DNA of 64,000 nucleotides from Lepidonotus clava (taxonomy: Eukaryota > Annelida > Polychaeta > Phyllodocida > Polynoidae), in NCBI GenBank assembly GCA_936440205.1, contig OW387147.1:4898001-4962000 (forward strand), read 5' to 3'. Positions 10,044 to 20,431 of this stretch are shown here, piece after piece; the first letter of the stretch is position 1, and each line of letters starts with the position of its first letter. A program made the translations under genes and the position numbers. Below the pieces are notes generated by a model. It worked only from the letters and a program-made list of their open reading frames with translations, did not search any database and was not told the origin of the DNA.

Positions 10044-11096
10044 CTACTGTACTGCAACATATTTCTTAAGTGGCGTTGGCAATGGCAACCCCTCTAGGGC
10101 AGAGAGGAAGTTCTTTCCACTTGGCAGCGAAAGTCTGATGGCAAACCTACTCAACCTTGTCAGAGACAAAGGTTTCTCCCAAAGTCCAAGTCTTCTTCCC
10201 TCAAAGGTTATCTTTGGTTGATGAGAGAGGTCTCTGAATCGTTTCCTAGACTCTTCATCCTGGCAAGCGTCTTCAAACATGTAGACTCCAAGTTGTACTT
10301 CATCTTTGGACAGACAAGTGACCATTAAGTCACAGATGAACACATCATAAACTTCTGTTATGTTGATTTGACAGTTGGATTCCAGAAGAAGCAGTTTCAC
10401 CAGAGACAAGTCCTCATTTCTTATGGCATTTGAGAGAGCTGTTTTACCATTGGCACAAGCCTGATCTACATCAGCCCCTGCTGAGATAAGTGTCCTGCAT
10501 ACTTCTAAACGATCTTCAAAATCATATGGCCGCAGGAAATGTCCAACTAACTTTGTAAGTGGGGTTTCACCTTCAAAATTCCTTGAGTTAACATCACAAC
10601 CTCCTGCAATCACTATATCTAAACAATCTACGAAACCTGTACGATCATCGTCATATTCCTCTTTGAACTGCTCAGTAAGAAGATGGAGTGCAGTACCTCC
10701 ATTATAGTTTGTGTGAATCATATCACTTCGTGCTGCAAATATTTTTAATAGTTCTACATCTTTCCATAGCAGGACATTAAATAGGGGAGTAAACCCATGC
10801 TCGTCTTTAACATTTGGATCCATCCCTGCTGCCAGTAGTTTTTCAATTATCTGAGGCTGTTTTCCAGCTATCTGAGGATCCTTTCCAGAAAAGGATGGCT
10901 GAGCTCTGAGGGTTGCAATATGCAGAGGTGTTCTGTGAAATTCATCTTTGTTGTCAAGCTTCACATTAAATTTCAGGAGAAGGTCAACTAATTCGATCAA
11001 TCCTTGGTCAACGATCCAGTTGAGTATTGGCTGCCATTTTTGTGTGCATATGTTCGGGTTGGCACCAGCAATCAACAGCATTTCACCAAGTTTCAC
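10044..11096 (-). CDS. ankyrin-repeat/SOCS-box terminal exon V7
   Basis: 350 residues plus stop. The phase-0 acceptor (TTTTCAG, with CAG at 11097-11099) is followed by VKLGEMLLIAGANPN. Ankyrin repeats follow with the signatures AGMDPNVKDEHGFTPLF, AGGCDVNSRN and SAGADVDQA. The SOCS box is the last 40 residues or so: LSRFAIRLSLPSG and LPLPTPLKKYV. Predicted to be an Elongin B/C-Cul5 substrate receptor. The variable loop after TPLHIAT reads LRAQPSFSGKDPQI, unlike V8 and V9 at the same place. The frame is clean throughout, which argues for continued use even though no 5' exon of its own is visible between 11097 and V6. Confidence 0.9.
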   Translation of the reverse strand: MKLGEMLLIAGANPNICTQKWQPILNWIVDQGLIELVDLLLKFNVKLDNKDEFHRTPLHIATLRAQPSFSGKDPQIAGKQPQIIEKLLAAGMDPNVKDEHGFTPLFNVLLWKDVELLKIFAARSDMIHTNYNGGTALHLLTEQFKEEYDDDRTGFVDCLDIVIAGGCDVNSRNFEGETPLTKLVGHFLRPYDFEDRLEVCRTLISAGADVDQACANGKTALSNAIRNEDLSLVKLLLLESNCQINITEVYDVFICDLMVTCLSKDEVQLGVYMFEDACQDEESRKRFRDLSHQPKITFEGRRLGLWEKPLSLTRLSRFAIRLSLPSGKNFLSALEGLPLPTPLKKYVAVQ

Positions 11097-12137
11097 CTGA
11101 AAAGTACAGTATGAAAGCATTAACTGGATTGCCTCCTTTTGTGTTTTAAATCATGATTAGTTCAAAACCACATCAGGAATCATTTGTAAAATTATCTTCT
11201 ATGAAATCAATTCCCTTTATATCCATCATAAGGAACAATGCATTTCACCATGTTCAGCATTGTTAAAATTGTTTTCATCATGCTCATTCATTTAGGTCAC
11301 TACTTCTACTCTGAATTGAATAGAACAGATACAACAATTTCTCTTCAGTTTAACCTTTTTTATCTGAAGGGTTGTTCATAATTTACATCCACACAATGGG
11401 GGCTTTTGTGGCTTCATGCAATTTTTAAGCATAAAACTGTTCAAAATAGTGGTGTGGCACCTCTCAAATATGCCACAATGCATGTTGCTATTCAATAAAG
11501 TCCCCAAAATAGTAAACATAAAGGCAAGTATCGTATCTTTTCGTCGCCCACCAATTAGGTTGTTGGTGATGTAAACTTGCCCATGAACCCTTTTATTTTT
11601 ATATGGTTGGAAAACTGAAAAACTCCGGCTTATTTGCACATCAAATAGATTGATCAAATATGGAGACCTACGAAAGGGAGTTATAATGCAAAGCAAGAAA
11701 GAAACAGATTTATTAATACGATGCTAGTCCAGGCATGCCCAATTGTCTCTCGGGGTTTGACCGGAAACAACGGCCCCAACAGTGAGGCCAAGGATAAGCA
11801 ATTGAGTTTATGCAGAACATCCTGTTTCATAGTTCCTCAAATCAGGGGCCTCACTTCCATCTGTATAAATGACTGTATAAGCCAAGGGTTAAAGAATCAT
11901 TATGGTGAGGGAAATGAAGTCCATGCCTGATTTCCTTGTGGGCTGGTTATGGCCAAACAAAGTGGACATCCATCATCCTAAACATGATAAACCTACTGCC
12001 CTACTCAAAAGCAGCTCCTATGCAACCAGAGACAAGAAGGTCTTGAAATCTAGGGGCCCTACTGGCACATTCCTTTGAAATTTAGAGGCCCTGACGTGGG
12101 TGTCTTTAATCTTGGTCCCAAATCGGAACTAATTCGA

Positions 12138-12329
12138 AACAATATTATGAATCATATGCCAAATTTCAATTCTATTTTTATTCAAATCAGCAACTTCAGT
12201 TTGCAATTCAATACATTTTCATTGTTATTCGAAGCCATATTATGAATCATATGCCAAATTTCAATTCAGTTTTTTTTTTCAAATCAGCAACTTCAGTTTT
12301 CAATTCAATACATTTTCAATTATTTGAGG
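12138..12329. repeat. 95-bp tandem duplication
   Basis: Two copies with a period of 95 bases, each containing tatgaatcatatgccaaatt, then caaatcagcaacttcag and caattcaatacattttca. AT-rich and non-coding. Confidence 0.75.
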
Positions 12330-12969
12330 AGAATTAAGTGTCAGTATACTAAGGTTTAAACAACATCCACATTTCACATCAATAACACTTTGCTTTTTCA
12401 GGTAGGTCAACCTCACACGTTCATAGTAACCTGTGAATTTCTAGATATTTCTCATGGACCAGAAAATCATGGGGGTTAGCCTATTATTTTGGGCCCTTGA
12501 ATCCGTCCACCCCTTCCCCTATATAATATATTGCTTACTTGGCAACCAGATTTTTAAATTTTAAATACACATGTTTTTGCTTTTTGCCTCTCTTCATTTT
12601 TTTCAACTTCCGAACTTGCCAGGTTTTAGGTTTTACAATTTACCAACTCAAACAAGGCTTGAGTTGTTAAGGATATATATAGAATAGAAGCTCTGGCCGC
12701 CAGACCCAATAGCACAGTGTTAAAGCATTCAATTAGATATGACAAGATGGCGCATTCAAGCCCTACCAGAGACAGAGTTGAAACGTATAGCAGTTCATAT
12801 GTTCAATAAGAGCAGCACAAAGCTGCGAATTGACCCAGACCTGTCAGCTCTGTTAAGCCCATCAGAACCCTCTCTCTATAGAGATCAGTTTTAAAGAGAA
12901 TCTAGAACCACTCCCTGGCTAGCCCTTGAGCACCCCCAACCACCTGAAGAGCCTAATCCCCATAGACTG

Positions 12970-13373
12970 TCATTGGTACGTGGATGGCACTCCTGTAGCG
13001 CACTCCTGGCTGGCCCACGGCGGCCCAGGCAGGCCGATCGGCGGCGGCCGGGGCCCGCTGCAGCGTGGCCTGTCAACAGTGTCGCCCCCAGCCCCCCGGG
13101 ACCTGACGGACTGTCTGTGCAGGCCAATCAGAGTGCTCCTTTTCTGACCAATGGGAGGCCTGCTCTCCCCTCCTTGACTGACCAATCAGAGGCCTGCATT
13201 GTTTACTCCAGAGGAGCTCCAGGGGAGTCAGTTTTGGGCACTGGGGAGTCTGGAGTAGGGTGCTCTCTACTAGGTTGGTGCTTTCCAGTGCCCAGGCTAG
13301 ATAAAGGGGGCTCTCCTGGGGCTGAGCTCAATCTGTGTTTTGTTGCTCTGGGGTTCAGACCTTGGTAAGTAAC
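12970..13373 (+). promoter_or_regulatory. CCAAT-box promoter-like module with splice donor
   Basis: A GC-rich island in AT-rich DNA. It carries three plus-strand CCAAT boxes (13124-13128, 13148-13152, 13182-13186), a TATA-like GATAAAGG at 13300-13307, and a consensus donor GTAAGT at 13365-13370. A poly(A) signal, AATAAA, follows at 13868-13873. It points opposite to the ANK-SOCS gene. Small open frames here overlap each other and look like chance products of GC-rich sequence. It could drive an antisense non-coding RNA, or be a solo LTR or other mobile promoter; no flanking element genes are seen. Confidence 0.4.
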
Positions 13374-13599
13374 CCTGACCTTTGGCTGTTGTAGACTTTG
13401 AAGGCCAGTTTGGCTCTAGGGGACTGTTATAGGCATAGCCTAGGTTTAGGCTAGTTTTATACTTTGTGGTGGCTTGTTACCCATGTCTTTTTAGACTGGG
13501 AAAGTTATATCTAGTTCTTTTAGGACTGGGTGAGTCTGATTAACTTCTTAGCTTGGGCTTTGAGTTAATGTTTTGCCCCACAACTATATTTTTGAGTAG

Positions 13600-13720
13600 C
13601 AGTTTCCCCTAAAGTTTCAGACTTTCCTTTATTTAGGCCTGTTTTCTAAATTCTAACTTTACTTTATTTAGGCCTGTTTTCTAATTTCAGACTTTGGCCT
13701 GTTTTTTCATTTTTATTTAT
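13600..13720. repeat. short tandem repeats (tttaggcctgttttcta)
   Basis: Two close copies of ctttatttaggcctgttttc and a third shorter one, spaced about 40-45 bases apart, downstream of the promoter-like module. Confidence 0.6.
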
Positions 13721-14355
13721 ATTGAGCTTTTTTCACAGTAGAGACTTTGTTTACCTTTTTCTTTAAAGGGTATTTGTGAAACTTTATTTTTGGTAACCTT
13801 ATCTGTAACTTGTGTTTGTACATGCTAGTTTGTACTCTATTTTGTAAATATTTAGAGAGATTGTTTTAATAAACTTTGCTTAACCCTTTCCCCCTTAAAA
13901 CGGCCAGAATGCTGGAACTTGTTCCCATGATTTAGTCGAAAACATATACAAAAACACCAGCAAAAATAGAAACATCGAATCATAAGACTGTAACAGACTG
14001 GACAGACCGGTTATAGATTTTAACAATGCGACCAATAAACAACACATTTCCTATTAAAATACTTTTTATTTATTCTTTTCTAGATTTGTGTGGAAAAATC
14101 TTGTAAGGAACAATTCTGAATGCTGTAATGCACAAATATATACACCTCTGATCTAGACACATAAAAATTGACTACAGTAATAGGGCAATGAGTGTTTTAT
14201 AGAAAAATGTAGGGATCTTAACACTTTTCCCTTTTTTCAAAAAAAGAAACCTACAAAAGTAAGAAACATGGCATCTTTGTAAAATTAAAATGAGAACCCA
14301 TACTTTCCCCTAATTTGATGGCGTATTTGAATGCATAATTGGTCAAGAGTTATAA

Positions 14356-14421
14356 AACAAGAAGCAAATGACTATCAAAGTTCCGATCGTTGGAACGATC
14401 AATGTTCGCCCTTAACATAAC
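14356..14421. repeat. 66-bp dispersed repeat, copy 1
   Basis: Sixty-five of 66 bases match 29013-29078. It starts aacaagaagcaaatgac, contains the near-palindrome ttccgatcgttggaacgatc and ends cccttaacataac. The flanks on both sides are unrelated. It is too short and too well conserved for an ordinary old MITE. Confidence 0.8.
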
Positions 14422-15174
14422 TAGAAATCTGAAGATTGTCGGCCAGAAACTGGCCGATGTTACATTGGTGGTTTTTAAATGTTATAAAGGAACATGTCAT
14501 ATACATCCTTCTTGCTAAGAGTGGTGCCCCCTCCTAGCAGAAATAAGAACCCTGATAAGGAGAATGCTGCTTAATTCATTCTGCAGCACTGACCACTAGG
14601 CTTGGTGCAGAGTCAATTGACAATTGGTGCCCACTCAGATGGTCAAGTACCTTTGCCTATTAGTAGTGTGTGGAATGTGTATTGGTAGGGCCGGGAGAGA
14701 AGGGGTATTTGTGGTTCTGCTGACTGAGGACCAAAACAAGAGGGGAGACAGTCAAGGCCAAAGGATATTTGGATTTCTGTTTCTTTGTTTGCCCTTACTA
14801 AAATTGGAATTAAAATTGATTTGAAATGAAGATATGTTACATCATTTAGTAATGATAAATCAAATTCTTATCAATAAAAATAGTTTGAATACTTATACTT
14901 TAAGCATTTGTCAGATATAACTACATGAGTACATTTGTTGGAAACAACAATTTAATATTGTTTTATGGCAACCTGGGGGGGGGGGGGGTTGGAAGGCAGC
15001 TGCATCCCAGTAGTGTCCATTGGGCAGTGCAGCTGTCCCAGACAGCTGTACACTCATTGGTCAACCTCATTGACCAATAGGACTCCCTCCTACACTACCG
15101 TCCGTGCGCTCAATCGGCCGTGACCCTGCCGGTCTGCGCTGTAGGCCTGGGGGGGTGGGGGGGTGGAGGTCCTA

Positions 15175-15835
15175 CCCATATATACCCATACCTAGCCATA
15201 ACCAGCCATAACTAACCATATCTACCCATATCTTACCATATCTACCCATAACTACCCATATCTTCCCATAACCACCCGTCAGCACCCATATCTAGCCATA
15301 TCTACCCACAACCACCCATAACTAGGCATAACTACCCATAATTACCCATATCTACCCATAACCACCCATAACTACCCATAACCACCCATATCTATCCATA
15401 ACTACCCATATCTACCCATAACCACCCTATCTACCCATAACCACCCATATCTACCCATAACCACCCATATCTACCCATAACCACCCATATCTACCCATAA
15501 CTACTAATATCTACCCATAACCACTCATAACTACCCATATCTATCCATGTCTTCCCATAACTACCCATATCTACCCATAACTACCCATATCTACCCATAA
15601 CTAGCAATATCTACACGTATCTACCCATAACTACCCATATCTGCCCATAACTACCCATAACCACCCAAATCTACCCATATCTACCCAAATCTACCCATAT
15701 CTACCCATAACTAGCCATATCTACCCATAACTACCCATATCTACCCATAACTAGCAATATCTACACGTAACTACCCATAACTACCCATATCTTACCATAT
15801 CTACCCATAACCACTCATAACCACCCATAACTACT
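15175..15835. repeat. 10-bp satellite, left block
   Basis: Tandem decamers of ACCCATAACT, ACCCATATCT and ACCCATAACC types, often alternating. About 65 units before the LINE interrupts. It is not telomeric: the unit is 10 bases and lacks the TTAGGG/CCCTAA period. Confidence 0.95.
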
Positions 15836-15844
15836 TACAGACTG

Positions 15845-17169
15845 GACACGAAGTTATCTTCAAAACAGAAAACAGATAACATTCGCAAATGGGAAACAGT
15901 CTTCTCAACAGCCAATTACACATGGTGTCCCCCAAGGATCCATTCTGGGTCCACTCTTTTTCAATATATATATAAATGATTTACCGTCAGTCACCAGAAA
16001 CAATATGTTACTGTACGCTGACGACTCGGTCATTATCAAGACCGGAACAGATTTGAATGCCATATGTAATGATCTACAACATGATCTAAACAGAATCAAA
16101 ATGTGGTGTGATGTACATAAACTGACGATCAATGTAGATAAGACTAAATCCATGATTTTCTCCCTGAAAAAAGTAAATAATAATCTTACCTTACCTCTTC
16201 ATATAGGACCAAAACAGCTTGAAATTGTTCCCACCTTCAAGTACCTTGGCATTACTCTCGACTCACAGCTAAATTTTAATGCACAGTTCTCAGACACGGT
16301 AAGGTTAAGCCCCATACCCACTAGGCGATTTTGAGAAGAGTCGGCCGACTTGTTGGCCCTAAAATCGGCCGACTCCATTAATAGAGTCGGCCGATTTTAG
16401 CACCGACTCATATCAAACATGTATATTTCAATATACCATACTGATCTGTGATCTGAATAGGTCCTAAAATCGGCCGATTCCATACTGATCTGTGATCTGA
16501 ATAGGTCCTAAAATCGGCCGATTCCATGAGAATAATCGGCCGATTTTACTGCCAATTAGTCGGCCGATTCAGCTAAAGTCGCTTAGTGGGTATGGGGCTT
16601 TAGCCTCCCACAAACTGTTAATGCTTAAAAGAATAAGGAATTCTCTGACTGAATTTACTGTTCTAACTGTAGTTAAATCAATGATCCTGCCATATCTTGA
16701 TATGGGCAATATGTACTTTACAGGGAGAAATATCATGGATCGGCATAAACTGGATGTGATCTTAAATTCTGCACTTAGGGTTACCTACCAAATTAAAAAT
16801 CCTAGAGAAGTTCATTGTGTTGATATGTATAATAGAGCAAACCTCTTCTCACTTGACTTTAGGAGGAATTATTTCCTACTAAATCTTATGCATCGACTTA
16901 TCCACTCAGATGCTATAGAGACAAAGCTACAGGTCCGGGAAACAAGGCTAATGCAAGCACCTATCGTGAAATCATATGTTGCCATTAACGAAACGATGGA
17001 AAAATCAACTGTCTTTTGGGCGCGCACTTTGTGGAATGAATTACCTGTTATAATTAGATCAATTGAGGACCATGTACTTTTTAAGAATAACCTAAGGCAG
17101 CTTCTTACCAGAGAATACAATGACTTTGAGCTACTAAAGTTGTATGCTGGACAGTTACAATATATATAA
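15845..17169 (+). pseudogene. LINE ORF2 3' part (reverse transcriptase), interrupted by a MITE
   Basis: Partial reverse transcriptase lacking its N-terminal endonuclease. The coding sequence is cut in the region after KYLGITLDSQLNFN by the element at 16318-16599. The YADD catalytic motif is intact. The C-terminal region (16621-17169) resembles the tail of CR1/L2-clade proteins. It cannot make a full enzyme because the 5' end is absent. Confidence 0.8.
16318..16599. mobile_element. Harbinger-like MITE inside the LINE
   Basis: Terminal inverted repeats AGCCCCATACCCACTA...TAGTGGGTATGGGGCT are flanked by exact TTA duplications at 16315-16317 and 16600-16602. A 3-bp TTA/TAA duplication is the mark of the PIF/Harbinger superfamily. 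Inside are repeated aaatcggccga motifs and a 45-bp tandem duplication (about 16437-16525). A relative lies at 56719-56963, next to exon V1. Confidence 0.85.
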
Positions 17170-17390
17170 CTAACAACCCTGCACTCAAAGATGAAAATGA
17201 CGGTTATCATTACCTCACATCAACCTCATCTCATTACCATACTATTAATCACATCCCTCTTTGATACCTTAAATAACCTATTGATGCTGCACATTTGTCT
17301 TATAAGCTAGAGTACAGTAGCTAATGTCAATACTGTTGTACCCTGACGAGAATGCGACCGATATGCAATTGTACTAGATGTAAGTTATGG

Positions 17391-17432
17391 CTGGACAAGA
17401 ATGAATACTGGAGTAATCCAATTCTTGTCCAG
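17391..17432 (+). other. LINE 3'-end stem-loop
   Basis: CTGGACAAGAAT at 17391-17402 pairs perfectly with ATTCTTGTCCAG at 17421-17432, leaving an 18-base loop, just before the element's A tail. In L2/UnaL2-type LINEs a 3' stem-loop is the site recognised by the reverse transcriptase; that role here is inferred. Confidence 0.7.
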
Positions 17433-17473
17433 GGTAAATAAATTGTTACCAAAAAAAAAAAAAAAAAAAACTA

Positions 17474-18484
17474 CCCAAATCTACCCATAACTACCCAAAT
17501 CTACCCATAACTGTCCATATCTTACCATATCTACCCATAACCATCCATATCTACCCATAACTACCCAAATCTACCCATAACCATCCATATCTACCCATAA
17601 CTACCCAAATCTACCCATAACTAGCAATATCTACCCATAACTACCCATACCTAGCAATATCTACCCATAACTACCCATATCTACCCATAACTACCCATAT
17701 CTTCTCATAACAACCCATCACCACCCATATCTACCCATAACTAACCATAACTAACCATATCTATCCATATCTACCCATAACTAGCCATATCTACCCATAA
17801 CTATCCATATCTAACCATAACTACGCATATCTACCCATTACTACCCATAACTATCCACATCTACCCATAACCACCCATAACTAGGCATAACTACCAATAT
17901 CTACCCATAACCACCCATAACTACCTATATCTACCCATATCTATCCATAACTACCCATATCTACCCATATCTACCCATAACTAGCAATATCTACCCATAT
18001 CTACCCATAACTACCCATATCTACTCATAACTACCCATATCTACCCATAACCACCCATATCTATCCATAACTACCCATATCTACCCATAACTACCAATAT
18101 CTACCCATATCTACCCATACCTACCCATATCTTCTCATAACCACCCATCACCACCCATATCTACCCATCACCACCCATATCTACCCATAACTAACCATAA
18201 CTAGCAATATCTACCCATAACTACCCATATCTACCCATTACTGCCCATAACTATCCATATCTACCCATAACCATCCATAACTAGGCATAACTACCCATAA
18301 TTACCCATATCTACCCATAAATACCCATATCTACCCATAACCACCCATATTTACCCATATCTACCCATATCTACCCATAACTACTAATATCTACCAATAA
18401 CTACTCATATCTACCCATAACTAACCAAAACTACCCATATCTACCCATAACTACCCATAACCACCCATATCTACCCATATCTAC
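17474..18484. repeat. 10-bp satellite, right block
   Basis: Continuation of the 15175-15835 array after the LINE tail, with the same decamers and orientation. About 100 units. It ends in a short CT-rich spacer leading to the right arm of the foldback element. Confidence 0.95.
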
Positions 18485-19107
18485 CACTTCACCCCTTTTA
18501 CCTCCTTACCCCTATACAAAGGCCCTACACCCCTATAGCCCTAGGAGCCCTCAGTAACCTCTAACCTGGCTGGAGAGTGTGACCAGCCTGACTACTGAGT
18601 GGTGTGGGGTGTGGATGCCCCCCCCCCCCCCCCCCCCCCATACAGCGTAGACCGCCAGGGTCACGGCTGATTGAGCGCACAGACGGTGGTATAGGAGGGA
18701 GTCCTATTGGTCAATCAGGTAGACCAATGAGTGTACAGCTGCCCTACACTGCTGCATTCTCCCCCCCCCCTTCCCCCCACCCCCCACCCCACTGACGTTT
18801 CCAGCACCTGCCCCACCTGTATTTCAAGAACTCATATACATATCCTCAAGTCAATGCCCTGTGTATGATGGTAACTGAAATATCCATGTTAATAGAACAC
18901 ATGAAAATTCTTATTTTTGTTTTTACCTTAAAGCATCTCAGTGACTTTTTACCTTTAAACAAGTTCGCTCCGCGACCCCCACCGTAGGGCCCGCAGGCAC
19001 CACTAAGTAGGTCAGGCGTCCTCCCGGCACCACTCTGCCACAATCAACACCTCAGTTTCAGACTCATTTCTCAGCGCGGAGGTAAACCTCGTTGCAGATT
19101 GTCCCGG

Positions 19108-19267
19108 CTGGTTCCCTCAGTCCCCTCATTAAAGTGTTTCCAAATCCGTAGTACAGATGGGCTAGCTGGTCCTCTATGGCACCGCTGGTTACTGGTGGGA
19201 TACAGTGTGGACCTAGAGGTCTGCACATGCTGTCGAAGGAACCAAGATTTAGAATGAGTAGGGTAAA
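19108..19267. repeat. 160-bp dispersed repeat, copy 1
   Basis: Matches 32944-33103 over the same length and orientation. Shared blocks include aaatccgtagtacagatgg, tatggcaccgctggttactg and agatttagaa...agtagggtaaa. No open frame and no inverted ends seen; the family is unknown to me. Confidence 0.75.
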
Positions 19268-19460
19268 CATTCTATGAAAGACTATGCAAAGTGCATTGCA
19301 GTCACACCTTGTCAATTCTCAAGGAGAGTGAACATGTGAAATGATTGTCTAAAGGGCAATAAACAGCAAACAAAGTTAAATCAAATAAATTATTGCAAAT
19401 CAAGATTGATTTTAAAACTTGCACCAGGACACTGAATTGTCAATTTTATATTCCATATTT

Positions 19461-20029
19461 GGTTTGTTGGGGTATTCTAATCTCTGGTCAACCACACAAG
19501 GTTCTTTACAGACTGCACAAACAGGGTACCAACCGAAAGTCCATTTTAAAATTCCGTGTTTTCCCTGATATTTCCCTGTCCTGCGGCAATTTTTCCCTGT
19601 GTCATATCCAGCAGGTTTTTCAAATTTAAAAGCCTCTGCATGCAGAAAAAATTTGGACAGCCCAACAACTAAATGTTAAATCCCTTATATCTTGAGAATC
19701 AGGAATTTCAGGACCTGGGTGAATGAAATTCCCTGTGTTATCCCTGTGTTTTGGCAAAATTTCCAAATTCCCTGTGTTTTCCCTGTCAGGGAATTTTTTT
19801 TGCCATTTTCCCTGTTTTCCCTGTGTGGTTGGTAACCTGACAAAGTAATGCTTTTCAGCTCATGGGTGATTGTATCTATGATATGATTTAGACGAACCCC
19901 GCCACCAGGTGTGATACCCTCCTCGTTTCAAAGAGTGGCAAGGGGGTCTTTCATGTGCAATGTCCATAGAAATGACACCAACCGCCCAGCCCTTGATGAC
20001 CTTGTCAGGAACACAGGGTAAATTTTGTT
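19461..20029 (-). mobile_element. SINE copy split by a nested MITE
   Basis: The two halves (19461-19521 and 19840-20029) together match the complete SINE at 31628-31883: ggtttgttgggg, ggtcaacc, gttctttacagactgcacaa, then agtaatgcttttcag, gataccctcctcg, gagtggcaagg and ggaacacagggta. The interruption is the CAGGG-ended element at 19522-19839. Confidence 0.8.
19522..19839. mobile_element. CAGGG-ended MITE nested in a SINE
   Basis: Inverted ends CAGGGTACCAACC and GGTTGGTAACCTG, flanked by exact 5-bp ACAAA duplications (19517-19521 and 19840-19844). The interior is rich in ttccctgtgttttccctg repeats. A longer-diverged copy lies at 36740-36991 and an end fragment at 33512-33566. Confidence 0.85.
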
Positions 20030-20177
20030 CCAAGGGTGGCAACTAGACTGTTCTTGTTATATTGATTTAATTTCATACCCCATCATATACATTACATACA
20101 TATAAAAGCAGGATATTTCATCAGTTGACTAAACTTTTCTCTGAAAATAATGGAAACAATCCTTTAATTGAATTCAT

Positions 20178-20183
20178 TTTATT
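20178..20183 (-). terminator. poly(A) signal of exon V6
   Basis: AATAAA on the minus strand, about 250 bases past the V6 stop. Confidence 0.5.
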
Positions 20184-20431
20184 TATCTTTTATGCTAACA
20201 CTGAATTATTTCAGTGTCCACAGTATTATTTTAGGTAAGTTACTATTTCTGTTTCATTTTTAAACTTAATATTCAGAATCCTTTAAAACCGAGCAACACT
20301 ACTCAACTTGTTGGAGGTCCAAGGCCACCTTACCCATTACTTCAGACTTCTGATCTGAACTTTCTTATTAAAAAGTACTTTAAATGTACCTGTTAATGTC
20401 CACCCTTCAAAGGGCCATACTGTGATTATAA

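Larger units (their letters stand above)
9560..12070. repeat. duplicated unit carrying exon V7 (copy of 5400-8780)
   Basis: This unit shares the 3' flank, the exon, the intron block ggcacctctcaaatatgcc (11457) and the distal block tccatgcctgatttccttg (11922) with the V8 unit. The V7 unit is shorter because the stretch between the intron blocks is missing or replaced. It shows that the array grows by copying exon plus flanks. Confidence 0.65.
15836..17471 (+). mobile_element. 5'-truncated CR1/L2-like LINE inserted in the satellite
   Basis: The element starts abruptly inside the satellite and ends in a poly(A) tail at about 17451-17471, after which the satellite resumes. The reading frame contains reverse transcriptase core motifs: WTRSYLQNRKQ, then GVPQGSILGPLFF, IYINDLPS and the catalytic LLYADDS (about 16003-16023), then KYLGITLD. 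After an inserted MITE it continues with MLKRIRNSLTEFT and ends with LWNELPVIIRS before a stop at 17167-17169. The upstream endonuclease region is missing, as expected from incomplete reverse transcription. The surviving frame is otherwise open. Confidence 0.85.
15043..18742. mobile_element. foldback element with satellite core
   Basis: Two inverted arms of exactly 101 bases (15043-15143 and 18642-18742) match at about 93 positions and enclose a 10-bp satellite. Each arm is bounded inside and outside by long G/C runs (left about 14977-14989 and 15149-15163; right 18618-18640 and about 18762-18791). The arms carry paired CCAAT/ATTGG boxes. No transposase is seen. It resembles foldback transposons, which combine long inverted repeats and tandem repeats; sea urchin TU elements are one known case. 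Its core later received a LINE. Confidence 0.65.

Noticed and set aside
12891-13368. Several overlapping open frames of 70-131 codons on both strands
   Set aside because: GC-rich sequence with proline/glycine/arginine-rich translations in all frames and no domain.
15175-18484. Telomere-like or CRISPR-like array
   Set aside because: The unit is a 10-bp decamer without the telomeric period, and there are no unique spacers.
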